NCBI RefSeq assembly: GCF_900104525.1
Contig: NZ_LT629711.1
Coordinates: forward strand, 1,798,001-1,862,000
Origin: Pedococcus dokdonensis
GTDB taxonomy: Bacteria > Actinomycetota > Actinomycetes > Actinomycetales > Dermatophilaceae
Reading direction: 5' to 3'
DNA length: 64,000 bases
Shown here: positions 31,228 to 44,811 of the stretch, piece by piece
Layout: every line of letters begins with the position of its first letter
Numbering within the stretch: position 1 is the first letter of the stretch
Program-made: the position numbers and the translations under genes
The notes under the pieces: generated by a model
The model's database searches: none
What the model saw: the letters and a program-made list of their open reading frames with translations, nothing else
Told to the model about the DNA's origin: nothing

Positions 31228-31959
31228 ATGACCGTCCCCCCACCGCCCGACGAGTCCTCCCCCGGGCTGCACGAGAGCGTGCTCGACGCCCTCGGGCGCG
31301 ACATCGTCTCCGGGGCGACGCCGGTGGGGTCGGTCGTGCGGATCGACCAGCTGGACGACCGGTTCGGGGTGTCGCGCTCGGTGGTGCGCGAGGCCGTGCG
31401 CGTGCTGTCCTCGATGGGCCTGGTGGAGACCCGCCGCCGACTCGGGGTGCGGGTGCTGCCCGCCGCGCAGTGGAACGTCTTCGACCCCCGGGTGATCCGC
31501 TGGCGGCTGGATGGTCCCGACCGTGAGGACCAGCTCGTCTCGCTCGGCGAGCTGCGCCGCGGCTTCGAACCGGTCGCTGCCGAGCTCGCCGCCGACCGGG
31601 CCACGCCCGACCAGTGCGGCGCGATGGCCGCGGCGGTGATGCGGATGACCGTGCACGCCAAGTCGGGCGACCTCGAGGCCTACCTCGAGGCCGACAAGGA
31701 CTTCCACCGCACCATGCTCGAGGCCTCCGGCAACGAGATGCTCGCCGCGCTGGCCACCGTGGTCGGTGAGGTGCTCTCCGGCCGCACCCACCACGACCTG
31801 ATGCCCAGCACCCCGAACCCGGCCGCGATCCGGCTGCACGGCGAGGTGGCCCAGGCGATCGGCTCGGGCGACGGCGCCGCCGCGAGCGCCGCCATGACGG
31901 CCATCATCGACGAGGCGAGCGCCGCAGTCCGCCGGTCCAAGGGCGCCACCCGGCGCTGA
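31228..31959 (+). CDS. GntR/FadR-type regulator (FCD domain), probable gluconate repressor
   Basis: The 243-residue protein has an N-terminal winged helix-turn-helix (LGRDIVSGATPVGSVVRIDQ; FGVSRSVVREAVRVLSSMGL) and a C-terminal FCD ligand-binding domain with the metal-type His residues (LEADKDFHRTML, LHGEVAQAI). Such regulators bind sugar acids or similar and repress the divergent operon. Its position beside gntK-gntP makes gluconate or 6-phosphogluconate the likely effector, an inference. It may be leaderless or weakly translated as no ribosome site is seen. Confidence 0.9.
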   Translation: MTVPPPPDESSPGLHESVLDALGRDIVSGATPVGSVVRIDQLDDRFGVSRSVVREAVRVLSSMGLVETRRRLGVRVLPAAQWNVFDPRVIRWRLDGPDREDQLVSLGELRRGFEPVAAELAADRATPDQCGAMAAAVMRMTVHAKSGDLEAYLEADKDFHRTMLEASGNEMLAALATVVGEVLSGRTHHDLMPSTPNPAAIRLHGEVAQAIGSGDGAAASAAMTAIIDEASAAVRRSKGATRR

Positions 31960-31967
31960 CCCGCGCC

Positions 31968-32056
31968 CCCCCCTGCGCTGCCTGCGCCCGGCGCTGACCG
32001 GCGTCCCCCGGCGCCGACCGCCCCCCTGCGCTGCCTGCGCCCGGCGCTGACCGGCG
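31968..32056. repeat. 36-bp direct repeat pair
   Basis: Two copies of a 36-bp GC-rich unit (beginning CCCCCCTGCGCTGCCTGCGC) lie at 31968-32003 and 32021-32056, start to start 53 bp. They fill the gap between the GntR and PadR genes. The shorter unit GGCGCTGACC occurs several more times around them, including at the end of the GntR gene. Confidence 0.85.
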
Positions 32057-32078
32057 CTGACAGGTTCGGGATATACCT

Positions 32079-32112
32079 TGTTCTCTACCTAGGGGCTAGG
32101 TAGAGTACGACC
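32079..32112 (+). promoter_or_regulatory. PadR promoter with operator palindrome
   Basis: TTGTTC (32079-32084) and TAGAGT (32101-32106) are 16 bp apart; the ATG follows the -10 by six bases, so the mRNA is leaderless. A perfect 10-bp inverted repeat (CTCTACCTAG at 32083-32092 and 32096-32105) spans the core promoter, as expected for autoregulation by PadR. Confidence 0.65.
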
Positions 32113-32445
32113 ATGACGACTCGTCGCGGACCGCGGATGACCCTGGCGACCCAACGGGTGCTCCGGGTGCTGCTGGCAGACCCGTCCCGGGATCACTACG
32201 GCCTCGAGGTGGGCGCCGCCGCCGACCTGCCGAGCGGGACCATCCACCCGATCCTCGCGCGGCTGGAGGCGGTCGGCTGGCTCGAGTCGAGCTGGGAGGA
32301 CGCCGATCCCCGGGTCGAGGGCCGCCCCGCCCGCCGCTACTACCGACTCAGCGCCGCCGGAGCCGAGGCCGCCCAGTCGGCGCTCGCCCGGGTGGCGCCG
32401 CGCCGCTCCCCCAGCCCGTTGCGGGCCGCTCCGAGTGGACACTGA
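32113..32445 (+). CDS. PadR family transcriptional regulator
   Basis: A 110-residue winged-helix protein: TLATQRVLRVLLADPSRDHY, GAAADLPSGTIHPILARLEA (recognition helix), WLESSWEDADPRVEGRPARR and YYRLSAAGAEAA (wing). PadR proteins repress nearby genes and usually themselves; the palindrome across its promoter fits. The C-terminal dimer helix is short. It overlaps the following small gene by about 11 bp, so both are in one operon; no transporter gene follows, unlike many PadR loci. Confidence 0.9.
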   Translation: MTTRRGPRMTLATQRVLRVLLADPSRDHYGLEVGAAADLPSGTIHPILARLEAVGWLESSWEDADPRVEGRPARRYYRLSAAGAEAAQSALARVAPRRSPSPLRAAPSGH

Positions 32446-32866
32446 CGTGCCCCACCAGGCAGGGCCCGGCCGCCGTCCGCCCCGAGTGCCGCAACGGATC
32501 GTCGCGCTGGCGGTCCGGTTCCTGCCGCGCGGCGCCGTTCGCGACCGCTACCGCCGCGAGCTGCTCGCCGACCTGGCCGTCGTCGACCACCGCGGCCGGT
32601 TCGCGCTGCAGGTCCTGCTCACCGCCCCGCGACTGCGCAGGGCAACCCTGGCGCTCACTCCCGACTCACCCCTGGAGGACGTCGTGAAGGCGACCAAGCC
32701 GTTCCTGTGCCGCACCAACCTGCACCACCGCTGGGAGATGGCCGAGACCAGCGATGGTGAGGAGTTCATCCGCTGCGCCAAGTGCCTCAAGGAGAAGTGG
32801 ACCGGCCTCGGCAACGACCGCTCCGTGGCGGCGAACGTGATCGCGAACTACGGCAGCATCAACTGA
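32435..32866 (+). CDS. Small protein with a Cys/His-rich end, PadR partner
   Basis: I do not know this family. The protein has about 143 residues: a basic, Pro/Arg-rich N-terminus (RIVALAVRFLPRGAVRDRYR), a middle segment, then FLCRTNLHHRWEMAETSDGEEF and IRCAKCLKEKWTGLGN, where Cys, two His and CxxC suggest a zinc site. The last third alone (from KATKPFLC) resembles a stand-alone small actinobacterial protein, and the segment before it looks like the end of a PadR-partner membrane-associated protein, so this may be a fusion. Start is GTG 32435 or GTG 32447, the latter 1 bp after the PadR stop. Confidence 0.65.
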   Translation: MDTDVPHQAGPGRRPPRVPQRIVALAVRFLPRGAVRDRYRRELLADLAVVDHRGRFALQVLLTAPRLRRATLALTPDSPLEDVVKATKPFLCRTNLHHRWEMAETSDGEEFIRCAKCLKEKWTGLGNDRSVAANVIANYGSIN

Positions 32867-32914
32867 GCCGTCCCGGGGTTCCTGCGCCGACCAGCTGATC
32901 CGCGATACGACGGG

Positions 32915-37198
<4,284 letters not shown>

Positions 37199-37204
37199 CC
37201 CGGT

Positions 37205-37246
37205 TCGGGGTGATACCGGGCGCCATGGCGCGCGCTATCACCCCGA
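37205..37246. terminator. Bidirectional terminator between fadD-like and EamA genes
   Basis: An 11-bp stem (TCGGGGTGATA at 37205-37215 with 37236-37246) encloses a loop that can itself pair (GCGCCATGGCGC). It lies between two convergent genes. Confidence 0.65.
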
Positions 37247-37271
37247 GAGAAGGCTCCGAACGGGGCTCGGC

Positions 37272-38291
37272 TCAGGCCTGGCTCGTTGCCCTGGCTCGCT
37301 TGGCCGGGAGCCCGATCACGATCGCCGACACCAGCACGATGGCGGCACCGAGCAGCTGCGGCCAGGCCAGGTGCTCGGACAGCACGGCCACGCCCAGCAG
37401 CACCGACACCACGGGGATGAGGTAGGTGACCGTGGTGCTGACCGTGGCCCCGGCCCCCCGGACCACGTCGAACTGGAGCATGTAGGCGAGCCCGGTGCCG
37501 ACGACGCCCAGGGCCAGGACGCAGAGCAGCGGCAGCAGCGCCCCACCGCCGTCGACGTCGACGTGGCCCGACCAGGGCGCGGCGTAGGTGTCGCGGGACA
37601 CCAGCCACCAGACCAGCAGGACCGGCACCATCAGCGCGGAGCCCACGAGCAGCAGCGCCGTCGGCATCGAGAGCCCACCGAGGTCGGCGCCGCCGAGGAA
37701 CCGCCGGTTGTAGGTCCAGCCCAGCCCGTAGCAGGCGCCCGCGACGAGCGTCATGCCGAAGCCGAGCAGGTCGGGGCGGCCGGTCGACTCCCAGGGCTGC
37801 ATGATCACCACGACCCCGATGAAGCCGATCACCACGGCGGCGAGCTTGCGCGGCGAGAGCCGGTCGCTCGGCAGGAGGATCAGCGCGAAGAACACCGCGG
37901 CCAAGGGCGTCGTGGCGTTGCCGATGCCGGCGAGTGCCGACGACACCCGCACCTCGCCCGCCGCGAAGAGGCTGAACGGCAGCGCGGTGAGGAACACCCC
38001 GGACACCGCGAGGTGACCCCAGACCCGACGCTCCCGCGGCAGCCGCCCGCCGGTCAGGCCGAGCAGCGCCAGCAGGGTGAGCGTGCCGGCGAAGATCCGC
38101 AGCGCCGAGATCTGGAGCGGCGCCATGGTGCGCAGCCCGACCTTCATCAACAGGAAGCTGGACCCCCAGATCAGGGCGAGCAGGAGGTACTTCACCTGCC
38201 ATGGCACCCGGGTCGCCGCGGCGGACGAGGCCGCCGAGCTGATGGGACCGGCCGGTCCGGCGGGGTTGTTGGCGGCGACGCTGGCACTCAT
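37272..38291 (-). CDS. EamA/DMT family transporter
   Basis: A 339-residue integral membrane protein with about ten helices and two EamA repeats (LLLALIWGSSFLLMKVGLRT; AACYGLGWTYN region; LGVAVLSEHLAWPQLLGAA). Members export amino acids or other metabolites; the substrate cannot be told from sequence. The first 28 residues (AANNPAGPAGPISSAASSAA) are soluble and low complexity. The ATG at 38291 lies 7 bp after the metE-like stop, so the two are probably cotranscribed. Confidence 0.9.
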   Translation of the reverse strand: MSASVAANNPAGPAGPISSAASSAAATRVPWQVKYLLLALIWGSSFLLMKVGLRTMAPLQISALRIFAGTLTLLALLGLTGGRLPRERRVWGHLAVSGVFLTALPFSLFAAGEVRVSSALAGIGNATTPLAAVFFALILLPSDRLSPRKLAAVVIGFIGVVVIMQPWESTGRPDLLGFGMTLVAGACYGLGWTYNRRFLGGADLGGLSMPTALLLVGSALMVPVLLVWWLVSRDTYAAPWSGHVDVDGGGALLPLLCVLALGVVGTGLAYMLQFDVVRGAGATVSTTVTYLIPVVSVLLGVAVLSEHLAWPQLLGAAIVLVSAIVIGLPAKRARATSQA

Positions 38292-38298
38292 GGGCGGG

Positions 38299-39285
38299 TC
38301 AACTCTCGGCTCGTTCGGACCATTCCGCGGCCACGTCGACCGCTGCGCGTTGAACGCGCCAGGCCCCCTCGGGTGTGAGTCCGGGGAGCCCGCAGGCAGG
38401 GGTGGCGGTCAGGGCGCCGAGCCCGCCGGCCGGCATGCCGGCGTCGGCCCAACCGCGCGCGACGAGGTCGGCCGCACTGCCGACGGTGCCGGTGCCGTCG
38501 GTGGGCAGGCACCCGGCATACAGGGCCACGCCCTCCTCGACCGTGGCGGCGACGGACTCCCACCGCATGGGGGTGAGACGGGTGACGTCGAGCGCGACGG
38601 CGCCGACGCCCGTGGCGCGCAGCAACGGCAACGGTATGGCGGGGTCACAGCAGTGCACGACCGTCGCCGTGCCCTCGGGCGCGGCGGCGAGGACGTCACG
38701 CAGGCCGGAGATGGCCGTCTGCGGGTCGACGGCGCGGAGGTGACCGTAGCCGGACGCGGTGGGGAGGCGACCGGCGAGCACGGCGGGCAGTGACGGCTCG
38801 TCGAGCTGCAGGACGACGGATGCGCCGGGGACGAGCCGCCGCACCTCGGCGACGTGCTGGCGCACCCCCTCGGCCAGCGACCCGACGAGGTCGCGCACGG
38901 CACCCTCGTCGCCGAGCGACTTCTCACCGCGGTTGAGCTCGACGCCGGCGGCGAGGGTGAAGGGACCGGTGACCTGGAGCTTGAGGTCACCCCCATAACC
39001 GTCGAACACCTCGGCCAGCTGGTCGAGGTCCTGACGCCAGAGCGAAGCAGTCCGTGCGGAGTCACGGCCGGGGCGGTCGACGAACCGCCACCCGCCCGGC
39101 TGCAGGTCGACCGGCAGGTCGACGAGCAGGCCTGCCGCCCGCCCGATCATGTCCGCGCCGGGACCTCGCGCGGGGAGCTCCGGCAGGTAGGGCAGGTGAC
39201 CGTCGCCGAGGATCTCGCGGACGCCCCGCAGCGCCTCGCCGACGTCGGTGCCGGGGAGGGATCCGATGCCGGTTGCGCGTGCCAC
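38299..39285 (-). CDS. MetE-like (cobalamin-independent methionine synthase C-terminal) protein
   Basis: A 328-residue UROD/MetE-type TIM barrel: GIGSLPGTDVGEAL, LKLQVTGPFTLAAGVELNRG, VVLQLDEPSLPAVLAG, TVVHCCDP and the final Cys in ATPACGLPG, giving possible zinc ligands His, Cys and Cys. It is about half the length of MetE (about 750 residues), so it corresponds to the catalytic half alone, as do similar proteins near ligA in mycobacteria (Rv3015c-like, from memory). Whether it makes methionine is unproven. It starts at GTG 39285 with TAGCCT six bases upstream, so the mRNA is probably leaderless. Confidence 0.82.
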   Translation of the reverse strand: MARATGIGSLPGTDVGEALRGVREILGDGHLPYLPELPARGPGADMIGRAAGLLVDLPVDLQPGGWRFVDRPGRDSARTASLWRQDLDQLAEVFDGYGGDLKLQVTGPFTLAAGVELNRGEKSLGDEGAVRDLVGSLAEGVRQHVAEVRRLVPGASVVLQLDEPSLPAVLAGRLPTASGYGHLRAVDPQTAISGLRDVLAAAPEGTATVVHCCDPAIPLPLLRATGVGAVALDVTRLTPMRWESVAATVEEGVALYAGCLPTDGTGTVGSAADLVARGWADAGMPAGGLGALTATPACGLPGLTPEGAWRVQRAAVDVAAEWSERAES

Positions 39286-39291
39286 GCCCCG

Positions 39292-39297
39292 AGGCTA
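39292..39297 (-). promoter_or_regulatory. -10 box of the leaderless metE-like gene
   Basis: TAGCCT on the minus strand, six bases before GTG 39285, with no ribosome site between. Confidence 0.55.
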
Positions 39298-39378
39298 TCG
39301 GCGGGCGACGACACCCGACCCACCGCACCGGTGTCCCCTGCCCGCGCCGGCTCGGGTCGGTGAGCCCGGCACGCGACC

Positions 39379-39762
39379 TCAGCAGGCGTCGAAGGCGGCG
39401 AGGAGCCGCTTCGGGGCGACGCAGCGCCAGGCGTCCTCGACCAACGCCTCGACGTGCGGCCAGTCGATGTCGTCGATGTCGAGGTAGGCGCCGACCCAGC
39501 CCCGGTGCCCGACGTAGGGCGGGCGGAAGTAGCGCGCGGGCTCACCCGAGACCAGGGGCGCCTGCACCCCCTCGGGGGCAGCGAGCCAGACCGCGGTCCG
39601 GTCGTCGTGGTGGGCCTGCGCGGCCATCACGAAGAGCTTCTTCCCGCCGGCGAACCAACACGGTTCGCCGTGCGACTCCCGCTGCTCGGTCGCCGGGAAC
39701 GCCAGGCACAGGTCGCGCACCCGCGCGAGCGGTGACCCGTCCCGAATCGCCGCTCGCTGCAT
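39379..39762 (-). CDS. MmcQ/YjbR family protein
   Basis: A 127-residue protein with the MmcQ/YjbR pattern: VRDLCLAFPATEQRESHGEPCWFAGGKKLFVM, then GAYLDIDDIDWPHVEALVEDAWRCVAPKRL. The fold resembles a DNA-binding or CyaY-like domain; function is unknown. The ATG at 39762 lies 2 bp past the mnmA stop, so it is in the same operon as mnmA and the cysteine desulfurase gene. A second MmcQ-type gene occurs at 48010-48423. Confidence 0.85.
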   Translation of the reverse strand: MQRAAIRDGSPLARVRDLCLAFPATEQRESHGEPCWFAGGKKLFVMAAQAHHDDRTAVWLAAPEGVQAPLVSGEPARYFRPPYVGHRGWVGAYLDIDDIDWPHVEALVEDAWRCVAPKRLLAAFDAC

Positions 39763-39764
39763 AC

Positions 39765-40850
39765 CTATCGCTCCAGCCAGCTCTTCGCGATGGAGGCCGA
39801 GCCGACCACCCGCGTCCCGTCGTAGAGGACGACGGACTGACCGGGCGCGACGCCGCGGATCCGCCCCGACAGCCGGACCTCGACGTCGTCGCCGGAGGCC
39901 CACGCCTGCGCCGGCACCTCCTCGCCGTGGGCACGCACCTGCGCCCCGACCTCGACTACACCCTCGGGGGGCGGACCGCACCAGCGGGCGTGGTCACCCC
40001 GGATCGCGTTGACCCCCAACAGGTCTGACGTGCCGATCATGACCCGGTTGCTGGCGGCGTCGACCCCCACGACGTAGCGCGGGTCACCGTCCATGTGCGA
40101 GCGGTCGAGCCCGAGCCCGCGCCGCTGGCCGACGGTGTAGGCGTAGGCGCCCTGGTGCGACCCGACGACCTCACCGGAAGCCGCGTCGACGATCTCGCCC
40201 GGCTGCTCCCCCAGCCTCGAGGTCAGCCAGCCCTTGGTGTCGCCGTTGGCGATGAAGCAGATGTCGTGGGAGTCGGGCTTGCTCGCGACGTAGAAGCCGC
40301 GCTCCTTCGCCTCGGCGCGGATGTCGGGCTTGGTGGTGTCGCCCAGCGGGAAGAACGCGCGGGCCAGCTGGTCGGCGTCGAGCACCCCGAGCACGTAGGA
40401 CTGGTCCTTGGCGGAGTCGACCGCCCGGTGCAGCTCGCGGCCTCCGTCGGCGCGCTCGACGACCTGCGCGTAGTGCCCGGTGGCGACCGCGTCGAAGCCG
40501 AGCGCGACAGCCTTGTCGAGCAGCGCCGAGAACTTGATCTTCTCGTTACAGCGCAGGCAGGGGTTGGGGGTGCGCCCGGCGGAGTACTCCGCGACGAAGT
40601 CCTCCATGACGTCGTGCTTGAACCGCGCCGCCATGTCCCACACGTAGAACGGGATGCCGAGCACGTCCGCGACGCGCCGTGCGTCACCGGCGTCCTCGAT
40701 GGTGCAGCAGCCGCGGGCCGACTCGCGCAGCGTGGCAGCGCTCTGCGACAGGGCCAGGTGCACCCCGACCACCTCGTGGCCGGCGTCGAGCATCCGTCCT
40801 GCGGCGACAGCGGAGTCGACCCCGCCCGACATCGCGGCGACGACTCGCAT
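39765..40850 (-). CDS. mnmA: tRNA-specific 2-thiouridylase MnmA
   Basis: The 361-residue enzyme adds sulfur to U34 of Lys, Glu and Gln tRNAs. The ATP-binding PP-loop is [14 protein letters not shown] (near the N-terminus); the catalytic Cys residues are in [12 protein letters not shown] and DSHDICFI. C-terminal [11 protein letters not shown] and the OB-like end complete it. Its ATG overlaps the cysteine desulfurase stop by one base (TGATG), matching the functional link: the desulfurase supplies the sulfur. The pair lies at an equivalent place in M. tuberculosis (trmU-iscS). Confidence 0.96.
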   Translation of the reverse strand: MRVVAAMSGGVDSAVAAGRMLDAGHEVVGVHLALSQSAATLRESARGCCTIEDAGDARRVADVLGIPFYVWDMAARFKHDVMEDFVAEYSAGRTPNPCLRCNEKIKFSALLDKAVALGFDAVATGHYAQVVERADGGRELHRAVDSAKDQSYVLGVLDADQLARAFFPLGDTTKPDIRAEAKERGFYVASKPDSHDICFIANGDTKGWLTSRLGEQPGEIVDAASGEVVGSHQGAYAYTVGQRRGLGLDRSHMDGDPRYVVGVDAASNRVMIGTSDLLGVNAIRGDHARWCGPPPEGVVEVGAQVRAHGEEVPAQAWASGDDVEVRLSGRIRGVAPGQSVVLYDGTRVVGSASIAKSWLER

Positions 40851-42037
40851 CAGCCGGTCCACCCGGTGGCCCGGCGGGCGCGGTCGATGGCCCCGGGCAG
40901 TGCGGCCAGCACGGCATCGACGTCGGCGTCGGTGGACGTGTGGCCGAGGGTCAGCCGCAGGGCGCCCTTGGCCGACTCCTCGGGGATGCCCATCGCGAGC
41001 AGCACGTGCGACGGCTGCGGCACGCCCGCCTGGCACGCCGAGCCGGTCGAGCACTCCACGCCGGCGGCGTCGAGCAGGTAGAGCAACGAGTCGCCCTCGC
41101 AGCCCGGCACGAGCAGGTGGGCGTTGCCCGGCAGCCGGTGTATGCCGTCGCCGGCCTCCCACGCGCCGGTCACCGTGATGTCGTAGTCGAGGTCCACGGC
41201 CGACGAGACCAGCCGGTCGCGCAGGGCCAGGAGCCGAGGCGTCTCGGTGGGCTCCGACCGCACCGCCTCCTCCATGGCCACCGCGAAGGCGCGGATGGCG
41301 GGGACGTCGAGGGTGCCACTGCGGATCTGGCGCTCCTGTCCCCCGCCGAAGCTCTGCGGCACGACGACCGCGTCGCGGCGCACCAGGAGCGCACCCACCC
41401 CCAGCGGTCCACCGACCTTGTGGCCGGTGACCGTCATGAGGTCGGCCCCGGAGGCGGTGAAGTCGACCGGGAGGTGGCCGGCGGCCTGGACGGCGTCGGT
41501 GTGGAACGGCACCCCGAACTCGTGGGCCAGCGCGGCGATCTCGGCCACCGGCTGCACGGTGCCCACCTCGTTGTTGGCCCACATCACGGTGACCAGGGCG
41601 ACGGAGTCGGGGTCCTCCTCGATCGCAGCACGCACGGCCCCGGTGGTGATGAACCCGGCCGGGTCGGGTTCGACCCAGGTGACCTTGGCGCCTTCGTGGC
41701 TGACCAGGTGCTCCACGCAGTCGAGGACGGCGTGGTGCTCGATCGAGCTGCAGACGATCCGGATGCGGGCCGGGTCGGACTCGCGCCTGGCCTCGAACGT
41801 CCCGGCCACGGCCAGGTTGTCCGACTCGGTGCCGCCCGAGGTGAAGACGACCTCGGACGGGCGAGCGCCCAGGGCCTTCGCCAGCCGCTCGCGAGACTCC
41901 TCGACGACCCGCCGGGCCATCCGCCCAGAGGTGTGCAGCGAGGAGGCGTTGCCGGTGGTGGCCAGCTGGTCGGCCATCGCCGCGATGGCCGACGGCAGCA
42001 TCGGCGTGGTGGCGGCATGGTCGAGGTAGGCGGTCAC
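40850..42037 (-). CDS. Cysteine desulfurase (NifS/IscS-like)
   Basis: A 395-residue PLP enzyme that takes sulfur from cysteine. Motifs: [15 protein letters not shown] at the N-terminus, [21 protein letters not shown], the PLP Lys in [12 protein letters not shown] and the active Cys in [17 protein letters not shown]. It should donate sulfur to MnmA and to iron-sulfur assembly. It starts at GTG 42037; TAAACT lies seven bases upstream on the minus strand, so the mRNA is probably leaderless. An iscS symbol would fit but the subtype is not proven. Confidence 0.95.
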   Translation of the reverse strand: MTAYLDHAATTPMLPSAIAAMADQLATTGNASSLHTSGRMARRVVEESRERLAKALGARPSEVVFTSGGTESDNLAVAGTFEARRESDPARIRIVCSSIEHHAVLDCVEHLVSHEGAKVTWVEPDPAGFITTGAVRAAIEEDPDSVALVTVMWANNEVGTVQPVAEIAALAHEFGVPFHTDAVQAAGHLPVDFTASGADLMTVTGHKVGGPLGVGALLVRRDAVVVPQSFGGGQERQIRSGTLDVPAIRAFAVAMEEAVRSEPTETPRLLALRDRLVSSAVDLDYDITVTGAWEAGDGIHRLPGNAHLLVPGCEGDSLLYLLDAAGVECSTGSACQAGVPQPSHVLLAMGIPEESAKGALRLTLGHTSTDADVDAVLAALPGAIDRARRATGWTG

Positions 42038-42044
42038 TGACGAA

Positions 42045-42050
42045 AGTTTA
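42045..42050 (-). promoter_or_regulatory. -10 box of the leaderless cysteine desulfurase operon
   Basis: TAAACT on the minus strand, seven bases before GTG 42037. This would start the desulfurase-mnmA-mmcQ transcript. Confidence 0.55.
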
Positions 42051-42212
42051 CGCGTCAATCGTCGTCGTGCCGCGCCGAGTCCATCCGCCCGCCGCACCAG
42101 TCCTGACCAACCCTTTACCCGCGAGTACGTAACCGGGCCCACAGTGTCTCGTTGCACACGGCATACCGACCATCGCCGTAGCTGGTCAGCCACGAAGGGA
42201 ACGTTGAGACCC

Positions 42213-43673
42213 ATGCACACCGTGAAGAGAACCCGGGCCGTCGTCGCGACGGTGGCCACGGCCGCCCTCGCCGCCGTGGCCCTCGCCACGCCGGCCTCCG
42301 CCGGCCTGCTCCCCAGCGGCAACACCCTGGCCCCCGTCCAACCGTGGCTGGCCTCCCAGCTGAGCGTGCTCAAGGCCGCCACCCCCACGACCGTGCTGGT
42401 GCACGGCACCGACACGGCAGCCGCCACGAAGGCCGTGCAGGCCGTCGGGCTGCGCAAGGTGACGTCGTTCGACAAGGTCGGCGTGGTCGTCGCGACCGGG
42501 CTGCCCGCCCAGGTGCAGCTCGTCCGCTCCCAGCCCGGCGTCACCTACGTCGAGGGCAACCAGCCCATCGAGATGCTCCTGTCGACCTCCAACAAGGCGA
42601 CCCGGGGCGACGAGGCGCGCAACACCCTCACCGGCGCCAACGGCACCGCACTCGACGGCAAGGGTGTCTCGGTCGCGGTGATCGACTCCGGCGTCGACCC
42701 GACCCACCCGTTCCTGCAGAACGCCGACGGCACCAGCGCCGTGGTGAAGAACCTCAAGATGCTCTGCGAGCCGCTGACCGAGAGCACCTGTGCCCCGGTC
42801 GACGCGGGCTCGCTCAACACCGACCTCCTCTCGGTCGGCGGCCACGGCATGCACGTCAACGGGATCGTCGCCGGACGCGACATCACGCTCCCGGACGGCA
42901 CGAAGATGCACGGCGCCGCCCCGGGCGCCAGCCTGGTCAGCATCAGCACCGGCGCGGTGCTGTTCATCATCGGCGCCGACGCAGCGCTCAACTGGGTGCT
43001 GGAGAACCACGCCGCGCCGTGCGGCGCCGGCGTGCCCGCGAGCACCTGCCCGCCGATCAAGGTGACCTCCAACTCCTACGGCCCCACCGGTGGTGGCGCG
43101 TTCGACCCGAACTCGGCCACCGTGAAGATCCAGCGCGAGCTGGTGAAGGAGGGCGTGGTCAGCGTCTGGGCCAACGGCAACGACGGCGGTGACGGCTCCG
43201 AGGACCTGTCCAACCCGCCCGGCAAGGACCCGACCCCCGGCATCCTCTCGGTCGCCTCGTTCTACGACCAGGACACCGGCACCCGCGACGGCACCGTCTC
43301 CGACTTCTCCAGCCGCGGCAAGGCCGGCGACCTGTCCACCTACCCCGACATCTCCGCCCCGGGTGAGAGCATCACCAGCTCGTGCCGGATCTACCTGCCG
43401 ATCTGCACCACCGGTGGCGACGTGATCGACGGCGGCAACTACAACACGATCAGCGGCACCTCGATGGCCACCCCGCACATCTCGGGCATCGTGGCGCAGC
43501 TCTTCCAGGCCAACCCCTCGGCCACCCCGGCGCAGGTCGAGGCGGCCCTGGAGTCCACCGCGTACAAGTACACCGACGGTGCCGCCTACGAGGCCGGCAC
43601 CAACGGCACGACGAGCTTCGACAAGGGTCACGGCCTGGTCGACGTCGTCGCCGCCGCCAACGCTGTGCGCTGA
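42213..43673 (+). CDS. Secreted subtilisin-like serine protease (S8)
   Basis: The 486-residue protein has a signal peptide ([19 protein letters not shown], cleavage near residue 30), a propeptide of about 95 residues, and an S8 catalytic domain: Asp158 in [14 protein letters not shown], His211 in [12 protein letters not shown] (instead of the usual HGTHVAG) and Ser417 in [12 protein letters not shown]. The oxyanion-hole Asn lies in [10 protein letters not shown]. Four Cys suggest disulfides. It should degrade proteins outside the cell. It lies between the sulfur-transfer operon and etfA, and interrupts a gene order otherwise conserved in mycobacteria. Confidence 0.93.
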   Translation: MHTVKRTRAVVATVATAALAAVALATPASAGLLPSGNTLAPVQPWLASQLSVLKAATPTTVLVHGTDTAAATKAVQAVGLRKVTSFDKVGVVVATGLPAQVQLVRSQPGVTYVEGNQPIEMLLSTSNKATRGDEARNTLTGANGTALDGKGVSVAVIDSGVDPTHPFLQNADGTSAVVKNLKMLCEPLTESTCAPVDAGSLNTDLLSVGGHGMHVNGIVAGRDITLPDGTKMHGAAPGASLVSISTGAVLFIIGADAALNWVLENHAAPCGAGVPASTCPPIKVTSNSYGPTGGGAFDPNSATVKIQRELVKEGVVSVWANGNDGGDGSEDLSNPPGKDPTPGILSVASFYDQDTGTRDGTVSDFSSRGKAGDLSTYPDISAPGESITSSCRIYLPICTTGGDVIDGGNYNTISGTSMATPHISGIVAQLFQANPSATPAQVEAALESTAYKYTDGAAYEAGTNGTTSFDKGHGLVDVVAAANAVR

Positions 43674-43690
43674 CAGCCCAGCGCACAGCG

Positions 43691-43730
43691 CGACGTCCCC
43701 GGACCCGTGAGGGGGATCCCGGGGACGTCG
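43691..43730 (+). terminator. Terminator after the S8 protease gene
   Basis: A perfect 12-bp stem (CGACGTCCCCGG at 43691-43702 with 43719-43730) with a 16-nt loop, 17 bp past the stop codon. Confidence 0.75.
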
Positions 43731-43770
43731 CACCCGCCGCCGCCGCGACCCAACCCCGCAGACGGCAGCG

Positions 43771-43806
43771 CAGACCCCCAGGATCGCGCGTGGTCCTGGG
43801 GGTCTG
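43771..43806 (-). terminator. Terminator after etfA
   Basis: A perfect 13-bp stem (CAGACCCCCAGGA at 43771-43783 with 43794-43806) with a 10-nt loop, 20 bp past the leftward etfA stop. Confidence 0.75.
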
Positions 43807-43826
43807 TCCGTGCTGCTGGGTGGGGG

Positions 43827-44786
43827 TCAGCCCTTGGCTGCGTTGACCGCCTCGGTGGCCTGCGGGAGGACCGTGAAGAGGTCGCCCACGACGCCGAAGT
43901 CGACGAGCTCGAAGATCGGCGCCTCCTCGTCCTTGTTGACCGCGACGATGGTCTTCGAGGTCTGCATGCCGGCCCGGTGCTGGATCGCCCCGGAGATGCC
44001 GCACGCGACGTAGAGCTGCGGCGACACCTGCTTGCCGGTCTGCCCGACCTGCGAGGTGTGCGGGTACCAGCCGGCGTCGACGGCGGCGCGTGAGGCGCCG
44101 ACCGCGGCACCGAGCGAGTCGGCGAAGGTCTCGACCGGCGAGAAGTCACCGCCGGTGCCACGGCCCCCGGAGACCACGATGGCGGCCTCGGTCAGCTCGG
44201 GACGGCCGGTGGCCTCCTTGGGCTTGGACTCGGTCACCTTCGCGGCCTTCGCGGCGTCGGAGATGGTCGGCTCGAAGGCCTCCTCGGCAGCCGCACCCGC
44301 GGCCTCCTCGGGGGTCGCCGAGTTGGGCTTGACCGTGACGATGGGCGTGCCCTTCGTGACGGTGGCCTTGACGCTGTAGGAGCCGGCGAAGACGGACTGC
44401 GTGGTGCTGACCCCGCCGCCCTCGCCCGCCTGCACGTCGACGGCGTCGGTGATCAGGCCGGAGTCGGTCTTGATCGCCAGACGGGCCGCGATCTCCTTGC
44501 CGGCCGAGTTGCTCGGGATGAGCACCGCGGCGGCGGAGGTCTTCTCGACCAGCTGTGCGAGCAGCTCGGCCTGGGGGGCGACGAGGTAGTCGGTGACGTC
44601 GGCGCTCTCGACGCGGTAGACCTTCTCCGCACCGAACTTGGCCAGCGTCTCCTTGGCCGCGTCGAACCCGTCGCCGACGAAGACGGCGCTGGGCTCGCCG
44701 AGGCGGCGGGCGATGGTCAGGAGCTCTGAGGTCGTCTTGCGGACGGTGCCGTTCGCGTGGTCGACCAGGACAAGTACTTCAGCCAT
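43827..44786 (-). CDS. etfA: Electron transfer flavoprotein alpha subunit
   Basis: A 319-residue ETF alpha protein: [20 protein letters not shown] at the N-terminus and, in the FAD domain, [40 protein letters not shown] and [25 protein letters not shown]. With EtfB it binds FAD and AMP and passes electrons from acyl-CoA and other dehydrogenases to the quinone pool. It lies 25 bp after etfB in one operon and is followed by a terminator. This etfB-etfA pair lies next to a methyltransferase/GH57 locus in mycobacteria (fixA-fixB) too. Confidence 0.96.
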   Translation of the reverse strand: MAEVLVLVDHANGTVRKTTSELLTIARRLGEPSAVFVGDGFDAAKETLAKFGAEKVYRVESADVTDYLVAPQAELLAQLVEKTSAAAVLIPSNSAGKEIAARLAIKTDSGLITDAVDVQAGEGGGVSTTQSVFAGSYSVKATVTKGTPIVTVKPNSATPEEAAGAAAEEAFEPTISDAAKAAKVTESKPKEATGRPELTEAAIVVSGGRGTGGDFSPVETFADSLGAAVGASRAAVDAGWYPHTSQVGQTGKQVSPQLYVACGISGAIQHRAGMQTSKTIVAVNKDEEAPIFELVDFGVVGDLFTVLPQATEAVNAAKG

Positions 44787-44811
44787 GGGGTTTCCTTCCT
44801 CTCTGGCCGGC

